Origin: Streptomyces sp. NBC_01669
GTDB taxonomy: Bacteria > Actinomycetota > Actinomycetes > Streptomycetales > Streptomycetaceae
Assembly: GCF_026339735.1 (NCBI RefSeq)
Contig: NZ_JAPEQG010000001.1
Location: 7,997,001 to 8,061,000 of the forward strand
DNA: 64,000 nt
Direction: 5' to 3'
Part shown: piece by piece, positions 27,007 to 35,550 of the stretch
How the letters are laid out: every line of letters begins with the position of its first letter
Numbering within the stretch: the stretch's first letter is position 1
Program-made: the position numbers and the translations under genes
Notes under the pieces: generated by a model
Database searches by the model: none
The model's input: only the letters and a program-made list of their open reading frames with translations
What the model was told of the DNA's origin: nothing

Positions 27007-27387
27007 ATGAAGAGTGAGATCGAGGACACCGACGGACAGGGTGCGATCCTGGGCGTGACCCCCGTTGGGGCGGGGGTCGAGGTCCGGGTAGCCGGTCCGT
27101 CGGGGGCGTTCTCACTGATCTGTACCCCTGCCCGGGCCCGGGAGCTGGCTGCGGCTCTCGCTCGTGCGGCGGACGAGACGGAGAGCGCGCAGTCGGCTGA
27201 GCCCGTGACGGTCAAGGCGGGGGAGCTGCGTCGCGGCGATGTGCGGGACGGCGACCGGGTCATGACCGTGGAGGCGGTCAGGGTCGACGGGGCCACGGCT
27301 CACATCACCTGGAAGTCCGGCGCCGGACGCAGTTGGACGCAGGGCTACGACGTCGATGCGGAGATCACGCTTCGACGCCGCGCCTGA
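27007..27387 (+). CDS. Hypothetical protein
   Basis: A 126-residue soluble protein that I do not recognise. GGGGAGAG is placed well before the ATG. Residues 1-60 form an amphipathic region rich in Ala/Val. Residues 70-125 look like a small beta barrel (LRRGDVRDGDRVMTVEAV, AHITWKSGAG). It starts 31 bases after the GH115 stop and ends before a strong terminator, so it is probably the last gene of the xylan unit, but nothing links it to xylan by sequence. Confidence 0.6.
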   Translation: MKSEIEDTDGQGAILGVTPVGAGVEVRVAGPSGAFSLICTPARARELAAALARAADETESAQSAEPVTVKAGELRRGDVRDGDRVMTVEAVRVDGATAHITWKSGAGRSWTQGYDVDAEITLRRRA

Positions 27388-27405
27388 ATCCTGAAGGACT
27401 GACCC

Positions 27406-27455
27406 ACGCGTGCATGAGGCCCCTCCCGAAGCCGGGAGGGGCCTCATGCACGCGT
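27406..27455 (+). terminator. Strong hairpin terminator
   Basis: A perfect 23-bp inverted repeat with a four-base loop (27429-27432), followed by GTTTCGTT. It ends the xylan/uronate unit and isolates the oxidoreductase gene downstream, whose operators begin ten bases later. Confidence 0.88.
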
Positions 27456-27464
27456 GTTTCGTTG

Positions 27465-27480
27465 TACGAGAGCCTTCGTA
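27465..27480. promoter_or_regulatory. Operator copy 1 (TACGA-N6-TCGTA) before the OYE gene
   Basis: TACGAGAGCCTTCGTA is an inverted repeat with five-base arms and a six-base spacer. A second copy lies 34 bases on, and a third precedes the ArsR-like gene at 32792. The arms and spacing are the same in all three, which supports one dimeric repressor. Confidence 0.65.
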
Positions 27481-27490
27481 ATTTGACGAA

Positions 27491-27514
27491 TCTCGTACTA
27501 CGAGATGTATCGTA
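27491..27514. promoter_or_regulatory. Operator copy 2 (TACGA-N6-TCGTA) overlapping a palindrome
   Basis: The inverted repeat TACGAGATGTATCGTA (27499-27514) overlaps a perfect 15-base palindrome, TCTCGTACTACGAGA (27491-27505). It ends 38 bases before the oxidoreductase start, in the expected promoter region. Confidence 0.65.
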
Positions 27515-27552
27515 CTAGCGATCCTGCCGTTCCCGGCGAAACGGAGTCTGCC

Positions 27553-28650
27553 GTGAGTGTCCTTTTCCAGCCCCGCACCCTGCGATCGCTTGTCATACCC
27601 AACCGGGTATGGATGGCGCCCATGTGCCAGTACAGCGCGGAACCCGTGGGGCCGGAGACCGGCGTCGCGACCGACTGGCACTTCGCCCACCTCGCTGCGC
27701 GCGCGATCGGCGGTACCGGTCTCATCCTCACCGAGGCGACGGCCGTCAGCCCCGAAGGGCGGATCAGCCCCGCCGACCTCGGGATCTGGAACGACACCCA
27801 GGTGGCCGCCCTCCGGCGGATCACCGCGTTCATCAAGAGCCAGGGTTCCGTCGCCGGCATTCAGCTCGCCCACGCCGGCCGCAAGGCATCGACGGCTGCC
27901 CCCTGGCTGGGCGGAGGGCCCGTGGGCCCGGACGAGCACGGCTGGCAGCCCGTCGCCCCCAGCCCGCTCCCGTTCGACGAGGGCCACCCCGTACCGCACG
28001 AGCTGACCGTGGACGAGATCCACGGCGTCGTCGAGCAGTTCCGCGAGGCCGCCCGCCGCGCCCGCGAGGCCGGCTTCGACGTCGCCGAGGTGCACGGAGC
28101 CCACGGATATCTCATCGGGCAGTTCCTGTCCCCGCACAGCAACAGGCGCTCGGACGAGTACGGCGGCAGCTTCGAGAACCGCGTACGGTTCGCTCTCCAG
28201 GTCGTCGACGCCGTCCGCGACGTATGGCCCGAGGACCTGCCCGTCTTCTTCCGGATCTCGGCGACCGACTGGCTCACGGAGAACGACGAGGACGACCGTG
28301 AGGGCTGGACCGTCGACGAGACGGTACAGCTGGCCAAGGAGTTGCAGGCGCACGGCGTCGATCTGCTGGACGTCTCCAGCGGCGGCAACGCTGCGAATGC
28401 CCGTATCACGACGGGACCCGGATACCAGGTCCCCTTCGCCGCCCGGGTGCGCGAGGAGACCTCGCTGCCCGTCGCCGCCGTCGGTCTGATCACCGAGCCG
28501 CAGCAGGCGGAGAAGATCGTGGCCGACGGGCAGGCGGACGCCGTGCTCCTCGGACGGGAGCTGCTGCGGAACCCGTCATGGGCGCAGCATGCGGCGCGCG
28601 AACTGAGTGGTGAGGTCCACAGGCCCGCCCAGTACCTTCGCGCCGTCTGA
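27553..28650 (+). CDS. NADH:flavin oxidoreductase, old yellow enzyme family (YqjM-like)
   Basis: A 365-residue FMN enzyme that reduces activated carbon-carbon double bonds with NAD(P)H. The barrel starts with LFQPRTLRSLVIPNRVWMAPMCQYSA, typical of the YqjM class with its conserved Cys. QLAHAGRKAS, the catalytic GAHGYLIGQFLSPHSNRRSDEYGGSFENR and the C-terminal LLGRELLRNPSW are intact. The GTG at 27553 is chosen because CGGAG lies seven bases upstream. The ATG at 27505 falls inside the operator. Two copies of TACGA-N6-TCGTA stand upstream, shared with the ArsR-like gene 5 kb away, which probably represses it until an electrophile is sensed. Confidence 0.92.
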   Translation: MSVLFQPRTLRSLVIPNRVWMAPMCQYSAEPVGPETGVATDWHFAHLAARAIGGTGLILTEATAVSPEGRISPADLGIWNDTQVAALRRITAFIKSQGSVAGIQLAHAGRKASTAAPWLGGGPVGPDEHGWQPVAPSPLPFDEGHPVPHELTVDEIHGVVEQFREAARRAREAGFDVAEVHGAHGYLIGQFLSPHSNRRSDEYGGSFENRVRFALQVVDAVRDVWPEDLPVFFRISATDWLTENDEDDREGWTVDETVQLAKELQAHGVDLLDVSSGGNAANARITTGPGYQVPFAARVREETSLPVAAVGLITEPQQAEKIVADGQADAVLLGRELLRNPSWAQHAARELSGEVHRPAQYLRAV

Positions 28651-28654
28651 CACG

Positions 28655-28688
28655 ACGAGCCCCTGCCGGACATCCGGCGGGGGCTCGT
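28655..28688 (+). terminator. Terminator of the OYE gene
   Basis: A 15-bp stem with one G-T pair and a four-base loop, beginning four bases after the stop codon. No U-tract. Confidence 0.8.
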
Positions 28689-28877
28689 TGCGTTGCGGCC
28701 GGGTCGCCGCGCTGGGTTCCGCGTCAGCCCCGCCGCCGACGCACGCGGCACGCCCTTCGACCTCACCGCTCCGTGCACCGTCGAAAACAGGAGCGTCCTG
28801 GTGGCGAGCGGACGTGCGTCCCCAGGTCGGACACACCCTGTGCCACGGCGGTGGCGTGTGTGAGCCGGCACAGAGGT

Positions 28878-28900
28878 GACGGGCGTGCTGCGCGCCCGTC
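28878..28900 (-). terminator. Hairpin behind the alpha-amylase gene
   Basis: An 8-bp GC stem (28878-28885 with 28893-28900) 24 bases past the amylase stop on the minus strand. The interval 28689-28877 shows no gene. Confidence 0.45.
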
Positions 28901-28923
28901 CGTCACCCCGCCCGGTGGCGTGG

Positions 28924-31900
28924 CTACTGCAGATAGGGCCCGTCGGAGCCGATCCTGCCCGGCGCGGCGTTCTTGCCGCCGAGGTCGAGTACGTACACCC
29001 GAAGGTTGCCCTTGCCCGGCGCCGGGACGGTGAGGGTGCCGCCCGTCACGACCTCGGTGTCCCCGGTGACGGCGTCCTTGTAGGTGCCGTTCGGGATTCC
29101 GGTGTACGTGGCCGCTCCCGTGACGGTCACCAGTGCGAAGCTGTCGACACCGCTCGACGCATCGGTGTAGCGACGCTTGTACGCCATCGAGCCGGAGATG
29201 CCGTCGGTGGAGTACTGGCCCATCTGCAGGGCAGGCACCGCCCGCCGGATCTCGTTGAGCCGCTGCAGATGCTTGACCAGTGGCTTTCCGAGCGTGGTGG
29301 CGACCTCGCCGGTGGCCGAGGAGACCTTGCTGAAGGCGGACGCCTCGACGGTGCCCGCGAGATGGTCGCCGTAGTACGCGCGGCCGGTGGTCGCCAGCGG
29401 GCAGGTGGGCCCGCAGTCGATCTTCTTGCCTGCCTGGAACTCGATCTCGGATCCGTAGTAGAGGGTGGGGATGCCGCGGAACGTCCACATCAGCGACATG
29501 TTCTCGGCCCAGGCGTCGGTGCCGCCCGCGTACCGTTCGCTGCTCTTGTTGGGGCCGTAGTCATGGCTGTCGACGTACACGACGTTGTACGTGGCGTCGT
29601 TGTAACTGTCGTCGGAGTCCTTGCCGTTGTTGTATGCGTTGTTGGCGTCACCGAAGTTCATGTGCATCCGCATGTCGATGACGTTCATGCCGGAGAACTG
29701 GCTGTGGTCCGGTGTGTGGTAGGCGTTTCCGTTCAGGAAGGCGTTGGTGGAGGTCGGCTGGGATCCGGTGCCCTGCTGCTGCTCGTAGTCGTACATCTCC
29801 AGGGCGGCCTTCGTATCGTCGGCGTCGTACTCCTTGCGCTCCTTCCAGGTGTAGAACTGCGCGGAGTGGTTGACCGAGCCGCGGTTCCACTTGTCGTTGA
29901 CAAACGCGGCGACCTCACCGAAGACGAAGAAGTTCTTTGCGGCCTCCGCACCGAACTGCGAGGTGACGCGCTCCTGGATCGCGGGCAGGAAGCGACGATT
30001 CCAGGTGGTGCGGGGGATGTGGACGGCGGTGTCGACGCGGAAGCCGTCGACCCCCATGTCGATGTACTTGTCGTAGGCGCCGATCAGGTAGTTCTGGACG
30101 GGCGCGCTCTCGGTGTTGAAATCCGCGAGATCCTGGTGCAGCCAACAGCTGCGGGAGTCCTCGCCCTCCCAGTTCCCGATCCAGCAGTTGTGGTAGTACG
30201 CCTTCGGCAACATGCCGGAAGTCGGGCTCGGCCACTGGCAGTTGTATATCCTGTAGCCCTCTGCAGAGGTGCCCCCGGTGGGCTTGCCCCAGTTGACACA
30301 GGTGTTTCCGGACGGCTCCGCGGTGGACCAGAGATCGCCGTTGTAGTACGACTTCCCGGACTTGGACTCGACGCTCAGACCGTCGTACTCGAAGCCCTCG
30401 TTCTTCTCGTCGTAGTACCAACTCCACTGGTCGTCCCGGACCCCGTAGACCGTCGGCGTGAAGAGGCCCTTGGCGCCCCAGCGCGAGGAGTGGTTGTAGA
30501 CGACGTCCTGGTAGATTTTCATGCCCTTGGCATGGGCGGCGTTGATCAGATCCTGATAGGAGGCGCCGGCGGACTCCAGGCGGGCGTCGACCTTGTAGAA
30601 GTCGTAGCCGTGGTAGCCGTGGTAGTCGTAGTCGGACCGGTTCAGGACCACCGGAGTGATCCAGACGGCGGAGAAGCCCATCCCCTTGATGTAGTCGAGC
30701 TTGTTGACCAGGCCCTTGAAGTCACCGCGGAACATGGGGTCGTTGTTGGCCGCGTTGCCGGATTTCACATGCTGGCTGCCGCCCCGGTTGTTGGAGCTGT
30801 CGCCGTCGTTGAACCGGGCCGTGAGGACGAAGTAGATCGGGTCCTTGCGCGGGTCCGTGCCGAGCGGTGTGCCGGCCGCCGGTGCGGCCGGCTTCTCCCC
30901 GGTCGTGGCGGTGGCGGCGGTCGACGCCGCCGATACGTTGCCCGCCGCGTCCACGGCCTTGACGGTATACCTGTACGCCGTCCTTTCCTCCAGGTTCGCA
31001 TCGGAGAAGACGGTGGAGCCGACATCGGTCACCATCGTGCCCTTGGTGCCGCCGGTGCGTGTCACCTGGTACTTCGTGACTCCTCGGTCGTCGGTGGACG
31101 GGTCCCACGACAGCACGACCGAGACGCCGTCGGCGTCGGCGGTCACTTTCGTCGGCGGGGTCGGGGCCTCGGTGTCCGCGGGTTCGGCGGCGCACGGGTC
31201 CTGGGCGTCGGCGGTGACCTGCTTGTTCTCGACCGTGGAAACGCCTGCGGGGATCGTGTAGTTGCTGCCGTTGTTGTTGTCCCAGATGCCGTTGCCGTTG
31301 TTGAACGCGGCCTGCATCTTGCCGGCGCTGCCCAGATCGACGGACCGCTTCATCCACCCCGTACAGGCCGCTTCCATGCCCACGCCGGGTACGGCGGTCC
31401 ACGACCCGCCCTCGGGCTGGTAGTGCAGATTGGTGGTGGTCCAGCCGACCGTCGCGGTGGAGTAGTAGACGGAGGCGGTGTGGGTGTCGCCCGGGGTGGG
31501 CGTGGGCGTCGGCTCGGTGCCGGTGTCTGCGCACGGGTCGCTGTGCGCCACGACCCCGTCCTTGACGGTGATGGTGCCGGTGCCCAGCGCGTAGTTGTTC
31601 CCGGCGTTGTTGTCCCAGACGCCGGAACCGTTGTTGAACGTGGCGGCCAGCCCGGACGCACTGCCCAGACTCACCGTCTTCTTCATCCAGTCCGTGCACG
31701 CGGCCTCCATCTGCACACCGGGCACGGTGGTCCAGGAGCCGCCGTCCGGGGCGTAATGAAGGTTGTACGTGGACCAGTTCCGGGTCTTTGTGTAGTAGAA
31801 GACCGTCGCTGTGTTCTCCGAGGCCGCGACAGGTACGGCGGTGGCAGGGGAAGCGGTGCGTGGTACGGCGGTGACGAGTCCCAGAAGCCCGACGGCTGCC

Positions 31901-31950
31901 ACGGCTGCCGCCAGGGGGCGTCTCAGCAGCCGGTGGGGGGTGCGTTTCAT
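28924..31950 (-). CDS. Secreted alpha-amylase GH13 with two CBM25 starch-binding modules and FN3
   Basis: A 1008-residue extracellular enzyme that hydrolyses alpha-1,4 links in starch. A signal peptide (about 1-35) is followed by two CBM25-type modules (about 40-130 and 150-240; both carry WxTxNLHY-like, GVxMEAACxxWM and FNNGxGxWDNN segments). A Pro/Thr linker, a fibronectin III domain (about 265-345) and the GH13 barrel follow. Catalytic residues are Asp 640 (GFRVDTAVH), Glu 679 (FGEV) and Asp 797 (VDSHD); region I is DVVYNHSS. A small beta domain ends the chain. ATG 31950 gives a normal signal peptide with CTGGAG upstream. It interrupts the otherwise linked OYE and regulator genes. MalR-type control is possible. 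Confidence 0.94.
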   Translation of the reverse strand: MKRTPHRLLRRPLAAAVAAVGLLGLVTAVPRTASPATAVPVAASENTATVFYYTKTRNWSTYNLHYAPDGGSWTTVPGVQMEAACTDWMKKTVSLGSASGLAATFNNGSGVWDNNAGNNYALGTGTITVKDGVVAHSDPCADTGTEPTPTPTPGDTHTASVYYSTATVGWTTTNLHYQPEGGSWTAVPGVGMEAACTGWMKRSVDLGSAGKMQAAFNNGNGIWDNNNGSNYTIPAGVSTVENKQVTADAQDPCAAEPADTEAPTPPTKVTADADGVSVVLSWDPSTDDRGVTKYQVTRTGGTKGTMVTDVGSTVFSDANLEERTAYRYTVKAVDAAGNVSAASTAATATTGEKPAAPAAGTPLGTDPRKDPIYFVLTARFNDGDSSNNRGGSQHVKSGNAANNDPMFRGDFKGLVNKLDYIKGMGFSAVWITPVVLNRSDYDYHGYHGYDFYKVDARLESAGASYQDLINAAHAKGMKIYQDVVYNHSSRWGAKGLFTPTVYGVRDDQWSWYYDEKNEGFEYDGLSVESKSGKSYYNGDLWSTAEPSGNTCVNWGKPTGGTSAEGYRIYNCQWPSPTSGMLPKAYYHNCWIGNWEGEDSRSCWLHQDLADFNTESAPVQNYLIGAYDKYIDMGVDGFRVDTAVHIPRTTWNRRFLPAIQERVTSQFGAEAAKNFFVFGEVAAFVNDKWNRGSVNHSAQFYTWKERKEYDADDTKAALEMYDYEQQQGTGSQPTSTNAFLNGNAYHTPDHSQFSGMNVIDMRMHMNFGDANNAYNNGKDSDDSYNDATYNVVYVDSHDYGPNKSSERYAGGTDAWAENMSLMWTFRGIPTLYYGSEIEFQAGKKIDCGPTCPLATTGRAYYGDHLAGTVEASAFSKVSSATGEVATTLGKPLVKHLQRLNEIRRAVPALQMGQYSTDGISGSMAYKRRYTDASSGVDSFALVTVTGAATYTGIPNGTYKDAVTGDTEVVTGGTLTVPAPGKGNLRVYVLDLGGKNAAPGRIGSDGPYLQ

Positions 31951-32099
31951 GCGTATCTCCAGGGGGAGGGCGCAGGCCGTTCGGCCGCGCCGGCCAAGAG
32001 CGCCGCTGCTCATCGAGCAACTGCGGTCCCGCCGGAGAACCCTGACGCGCCTCGGGGTTCGGGCGAGCAGTACATCCGTCAGCAAGAGCTGTCAGAATT

Positions 32100-32108
32100 T
32101 TGCTGCAA
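32100..32108. promoter_or_regulatory. Possible maltose-type operator
   Basis: TTGCTGCAA, a short palindrome followed by TGTTTTGCGG, lies about 150 bases upstream of the amylase start. It resembles the TTGC/GCAA elements of Streptomyces amylase promoters. The distance is large, so this is tentative. Confidence 0.3.
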
Positions 32109-32257
32109 TGTTTTGCGGTGCGGAAGTTACCCGTGCATGACGGATACGTAAAGAGCTGTGGCGACGCCGCTCGTGTACATGCGGCGTGTGCGCGGGAGTT
32201 GGCGTGAAAGTGCGCCGGGTGGGGAATGGCGGATTGCGTGGCGATGTTGCGGCGACC

Positions 32258-32674
32258 ATGACCTTCTTCGTTGACGTGACCGTGCGCGGCTATGAGCTCG
32301 ACACACAGGGGCATCTGAACCAGGCCGTCTATCTGCAGTACGCCGAGCACGCCCGGTGGGAGCTGCTGCGAGCTGCCGGGCTGCCGCAGGAGAAGCTGCT
32401 GGCCGGCGGGGTGGGACCAGTCGCGCTGGAAGTCACGGTGAAGTTCCGGCGGGAGCTGCGCGGCGGCGAGCGCGTCCGGGTGACGTGCCGGTTCGTGTAC
32501 GGCGCGGGGAAGACCTTCGAGGTCGTGCAGAGGATCCTCAAGGAGGACGGCACGGTCGCGGCGGAGGTGACGGGCGTGGCAGGCATGCTCGACCTGACGG
32601 CCCGCAAACTGATCGCCGATCCGGCCGGGCATCTCGCCTCGCTGGCCGAGAGGCCGGACCTGCTCAGCGGCTGA
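32258..32674 (+). CDS. Acyl-CoA thioesterase, hot-dog fold (4HBT/YbgC-like)
   Basis: A 138-residue thioesterase that hydrolyses acyl-CoA. The family motif is clear: ELDTQGHLNQAVYLQYAEHARWELL, with the catalytic Asp and the helix start of the hot-dog fold. The ATG at 32258 gives the standard N-terminus MTFFVDVTVRGYELD. It has no strong ribosome binding site. Upstream in-frame residues look like leader. It lies between the amylase and the ArsR-like gene, with no clear functional tie to either. Confidence 0.82.
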   Translation: MTFFVDVTVRGYELDTQGHLNQAVYLQYAEHARWELLRAAGLPQEKLLAGGVGPVALEVTVKFRRELRGGERVRVTCRFVYGAGKTFEVVQRILKEDGTVAAEVTGVAGMLDLTARKLIADPAGHLASLAERPDLLSG

Positions 32675-32791
32675 CCGGCTTCCGGAACGGAACCGCGTTC
32701 GCGCCGTCGTGGATCTCGTGTCAGGGGGGACGGTCACACCGGGCGTCGTACAGGGTGGAAGCTGTCGTGGTGCGTCAGCCATACGGCAAAG

Positions 32792-32807
32792 TACGATGGG
32801 TCTCGTA
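32792..32807. promoter_or_regulatory. Operator (TACGA-N6-TCGTA) before the ArsR-like gene
   Basis: TACGATGGGTCTCGTA, extended by G and C to six-base arms, lies 41 bases before the regulator start. It is the same inverted repeat as the two copies upstream of the OYE gene, as expected for autoregulation. Confidence 0.65.
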
Positions 32808-32847
32808 CCATAAGGTACCCGTCCGAAACGACGTAAGGGGAGTCACC

Positions 32848-33234
32848 GTGACCGCCACCAGCGCCGCCGCCGTTCGTGTCACCGCCGCCCCGGGCGTCGG
32901 GGCCCGATTGCTCGCCCACCCCGCACGCGAGGAGATCCGTATCGAGGCGGTGCTCCACGCGCTCTCCGATCCGATGCGGCTGCAGGTCGTCCGTGAGCTG
33001 GCCGCCGCCGAGGACGAGCTCACGTGCTCCCGTATCGAACTGCCGGTGTCCAAGTCCACGACCACGCACCACTTCCGGGTGCTGCGCGAGAGCGGCATCG
33101 TCAGTCAGACCTACCGGGGCACCGCCAAGATGAACGGGCTCCGCCGCGACGATCTGGACACGCTCTTCCCGGGGCTGCTCGACGCGATTCTCGCCGCCGC
33201 GAACCAGCAGGCGGACCGGCTCGGCGAAGACTGA
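32848..33234 (+). CDS. ArsR-like winged-helix regulator, probable OYE repressor
   Basis: A 128-residue DNA-binding protein. The winged helix covers about residues 30-110: HALSDPMRLQVVRELAAAE, then the recognition helix PVSKSTTTHHFRVLRESGIV and the wing QTYRGTAKMNGLR. It lacks a classic ArsR metal site (CxC-type), so it probably senses something other than a metal. GTG 32848 has AAGGGGAG upstream. Relatives are commonly found beside NADH:flavin oxidoreductase genes. Here the partner is 5 kb away, but both carry the same operator. It likely represses itself and the oxidoreductase gene. Confidence 0.85.
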   Translation: MTATSAAAVRVTAAPGVGARLLAHPAREEIRIEAVLHALSDPMRLQVVRELAAAEDELTCSRIELPVSKSTTTHHFRVLRESGIVSQTYRGTAKMNGLRRDDLDTLFPGLLDAILAAANQQADRLGED

Positions 33235-33250
33235 CGGCACCCGGAGCGGT

Positions 33251-34627
33251 TCAGCGGCGGTCGCCGTGTGCGGCCTGCAGGAGCCCCGTCCAGTCCGGGA
33301 TCTTCACCGGCCCTCGGCCGAGCGACTGCCCGAGGGCTGCCTCGGCCCGCTCGATCGACAGCCAGCCGTCCCATTCCACCGGCCGCAGCCCCCACGCCCG
33401 CAGCGCGGCCACCGGATCGGGGGCCGACGGCCGCGCCTCGAGCAGCGGCGCATCGTCCAGCAGGGACGCGACCGTCTCCTTCGCGCACGGCCGGTTCGAG
33501 CCGATCACTCCGGTCGGCCCCCGCTTGATCCATCCCGCGACATACTCCCCGGGTGACGGCACGCCGTCCCGTAGCACCCGCCCCGCCAGGTGGGGCACGG
33601 TACCGCGGGCCGGATCGAAGGGCAGACCGGGCAGCGGCAGCCCGCGATAGCCGACGGCCCGCAGGACGAGCTGGGCGCCGATCTCCTCGTACGCACCGGT
33701 GTCCTGTATGCCTCCGCTGCCGTCCGGCGCGGTACGTGCGAACCGGACCCCGGCGACCCGCCCGTCCCGTTCGAGGAGCTCGACGGGCCGCAGAAAGAAC
33801 CGCAGGTGGATGGTGCGCATCGGGTCGGGCCCGGTGGCAGGGGCATCGGCCCACCCGCGCAGCACCTCGATATTGCGCCGCACCACCGCCGGCAGCGGCA
33901 CCGGTGAATCCGCCGGCGCCCCGACGGGGGCGTACGCCGGATCGCGGGCAAGCTCCGCCCCGTCCACCACGACCCGCGCCCCGGGCAGCCCACCCAGCTC
34001 GCGCAGCTCCTTGGTGGTGAACCTGGCCTGCGACGGTCCCCGCCTGCCCGCCATGTGCACCTCGCGCACCCGGCTGCCGGCCAGCGTGCCGAGCGCCGGA
34101 TGGGGTACATCGGTGGGCCGCAGTTCCTCGGCGCCGCGCGAGAGGATCCGCGCCACGTCGACCGCCACATTGCCGACCCCGATCACCACGGCTGAACGGG
34201 CCTGCAACGCAAAGCTGTTGGCAGCCGCATCGGGGTGTGCGCTGTACCAGGAGACGAACTCGGTCGCCGAGTGGCTGCCGGGCAGATCCTCGCCGGGAAT
34301 GCCGAGCCCGCGGTCGGTCGCCGCCCCGACGCAGTAGACCACCGCATGGTAGAGCTCGCTCAGCCGCTCGGGTGGCAGCCCGTCCCCGCCCACCTGGACA
34401 TGGCCGAGGAAGGTGATCCGCTCGTGCTCCAGGACGGTCCGCAGACTGTTCTGCAGCGACTTGATCTTCTCGTGGTCGGGGGCGACGCCGTACCGCACGA
34501 GGCCGTACGGGCAGGGCAGCCGGTCCAGCACGTCCACCCGGACATCGGGCACCCGGGACTGCTCGACCAGAGACTGAGCGGTGTAGACCCCGCTGGGGCC
34601 GGAGCCGACGACGGCGACATGGAGCAC
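33251..34627 (-). CDS. Ferredoxin/adrenodoxin-NADP reductase family oxidoreductase (FprA-like)
   Basis: A 458-residue FAD enzyme passing electrons between NADPH and ferredoxin, or a similar carrier. The FAD-binding VAVVGSGPSGVYTA is at the start, the NADP fold VVIGVGNVAVDVARIL is near residue 150, and DRLPCPYGLVRYGVAPDH and GWIKRGPTGVIGSNRPCAKET are hallmarks of the adrenodoxin reductase group. GTG 34627 is chosen because GAAGAGGTG lies upstream and the FAD motif then starts at residue 3. No ferredoxin gene is adjacent, so its partner (for example a P450 system) is elsewhere. Confidence 0.92.
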   Translation of the reverse strand: MLHVAVVGSGPSGVYTAQSLVEQSRVPDVRVDVLDRLPCPYGLVRYGVAPDHEKIKSLQNSLRTVLEHERITFLGHVQVGGDGLPPERLSELYHAVVYCVGAATDRGLGIPGEDLPGSHSATEFVSWYSAHPDAAANSFALQARSAVVIGVGNVAVDVARILSRGAEELRPTDVPHPALGTLAGSRVREVHMAGRRGPSQARFTTKELRELGGLPGARVVVDGAELARDPAYAPVGAPADSPVPLPAVVRRNIEVLRGWADAPATGPDPMRTIHLRFFLRPVELLERDGRVAGVRFARTAPDGSGGIQDTGAYEEIGAQLVLRAVGYRGLPLPGLPFDPARGTVPHLAGRVLRDGVPSPGEYVAGWIKRGPTGVIGSNRPCAKETVASLLDDAPLLEARPSAPDPVAALRAWGLRPVEWDGWLSIERAEAALGQSLGRGPVKIPDWTGLLQAAHGDRR

Positions 34628-34705
34628 GGTGCACCTCTTCCCGGAGGGTGACTCCAGCATCCCACCGGTCGGCGGGGCAGGGGAGAGGTGCGGCCGCGCG
34701 GCGCG

Positions 34706-35374
34706 TCAGGAGGACAGTGCGCGCATCCGGTCGATCTCGACCGTCTGCTGGGCGATCACATCGCCCGCCATCTCCTCGACCTGAACGTTGTTCCCCTCCG
34801 AGAGGGCCTCGGTCGCCATCGTGATCGCTCCCTGGTGGTGGGTGATCATCAGCTGCAGGAACAGCTTGTCGAAGGCCTTGCCCTCTGCCGCCCGCAGCTG
34901 CTTCAGCTGCGTCTCCGTCGCCATGCCGGGCATCCCGGCGTGGTCGTGGCCGCCCGCGTGCTTCTCGCCGCCGTTGTGCGTGAGCCATCCCTCCATGGCA
35001 CCGATCTCCGGCTTCTGCGCCGCGGAGATGCGCTCGGCAATTCGCTTGACCGAGGCGGACGAGGAACGGGACGGCGCCAAGGCGGTCAACTCCAGTGCCT
35101 GGGCGTGGTGCTGGATCATCATCTGCACGTAGCGGAAATCGGCCGAGTTGGGGGTGTCGGTCCCGGCGGCCTTCGCGGCCTCCTCGACGGACAGGGTCTG
35201 CGCGGGCTCTCCCGGCTTCCCCGGTGCCACAACCGAAGGGCCCCCTCCTGCACGCGCGTTGGCGTCATGGCCGCCTCCGCCCGCATCGCACGCGGCGAGG
35301 GAGAGTACGGCGGTCGCCATGGCAGCGACGACTACGAATCTGTGCACATGCGCGACCTGACGGAATATCAACAA
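34706..35374 (-). CDS. DUF305 domain lipoprotein
   Basis: A 222-residue exported lipoprotein: a hydrophobic N-terminus ending in the lipobox LSLAAC, then a linker and two DUF305 halves. Each half holds the helix MMIQHHAQALELT or LMITHHQGAITMA, the His-pair motifs of the DUF305/ferritin-like fold. A His/Met stretch (KHAGGHDHAGMPGM) between them suggests copper or other metal binding. The TTG at 35374 has a perfect GGAGG five bases upstream. A GTG at 35392 lacks one, and a GTG at 35347 is possible. It is divergent from the LVIVD gene and probably works with it. Confidence 0.85.
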   Translation of the reverse strand: MLIFRQVAHVHRFVVVAAMATAVLSLAACDAGGGGHDANARAGGGPSVVAPGKPGEPAQTLSVEEAAKAAGTDTPNSADFRYVQMMIQHHAQALELTALAPSRSSSASVKRIAERISAAQKPEIGAMEGWLTHNGGEKHAGGHDHAGMPGMATETQLKQLRAAEGKAFDKLFLQLMITHHQGAITMATEALSEGNNVQVEEMAGDVIAQQTVEIDRMRALSS

Positions 35375-35550
35375 GGCTGCCTCCAATGCCACATGGGGTC
35401 GTATTGGATCATTTGGCGCACATCCGCGACCTCAGGGGTCGATAACTTTCATTACGTTCCTGTTGCCATCTGTTGGGATGCCCATGGGAAGGACGATACT
35501 GCCGGGGTCAGTCAACCGTTCAACCACGCTTTGGTACAGAGGAGGACGCA

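Noticed and set aside
27406..27455. Perfect inverted repeat considered as an insertion-sequence end
   Set aside because: It is a four-base-loop hairpin right after a stop codon with no transposase nearby and no target-site duplication. It is a terminator.
28876..32151. A 1091-residue open frame on the plus strand
   Set aside because: It is the antisense shadow of the alpha-amylase gene. It has no family motif, is full of Val/Gly/Arg repeats caused by GC-rich third positions, and lacks a ribosome binding site.
33111..34988. A 625-residue minus-strand frame across the reductase gene
   Set aside because: It is a frame-shifted shadow of the real FprA-like gene with no family motif.
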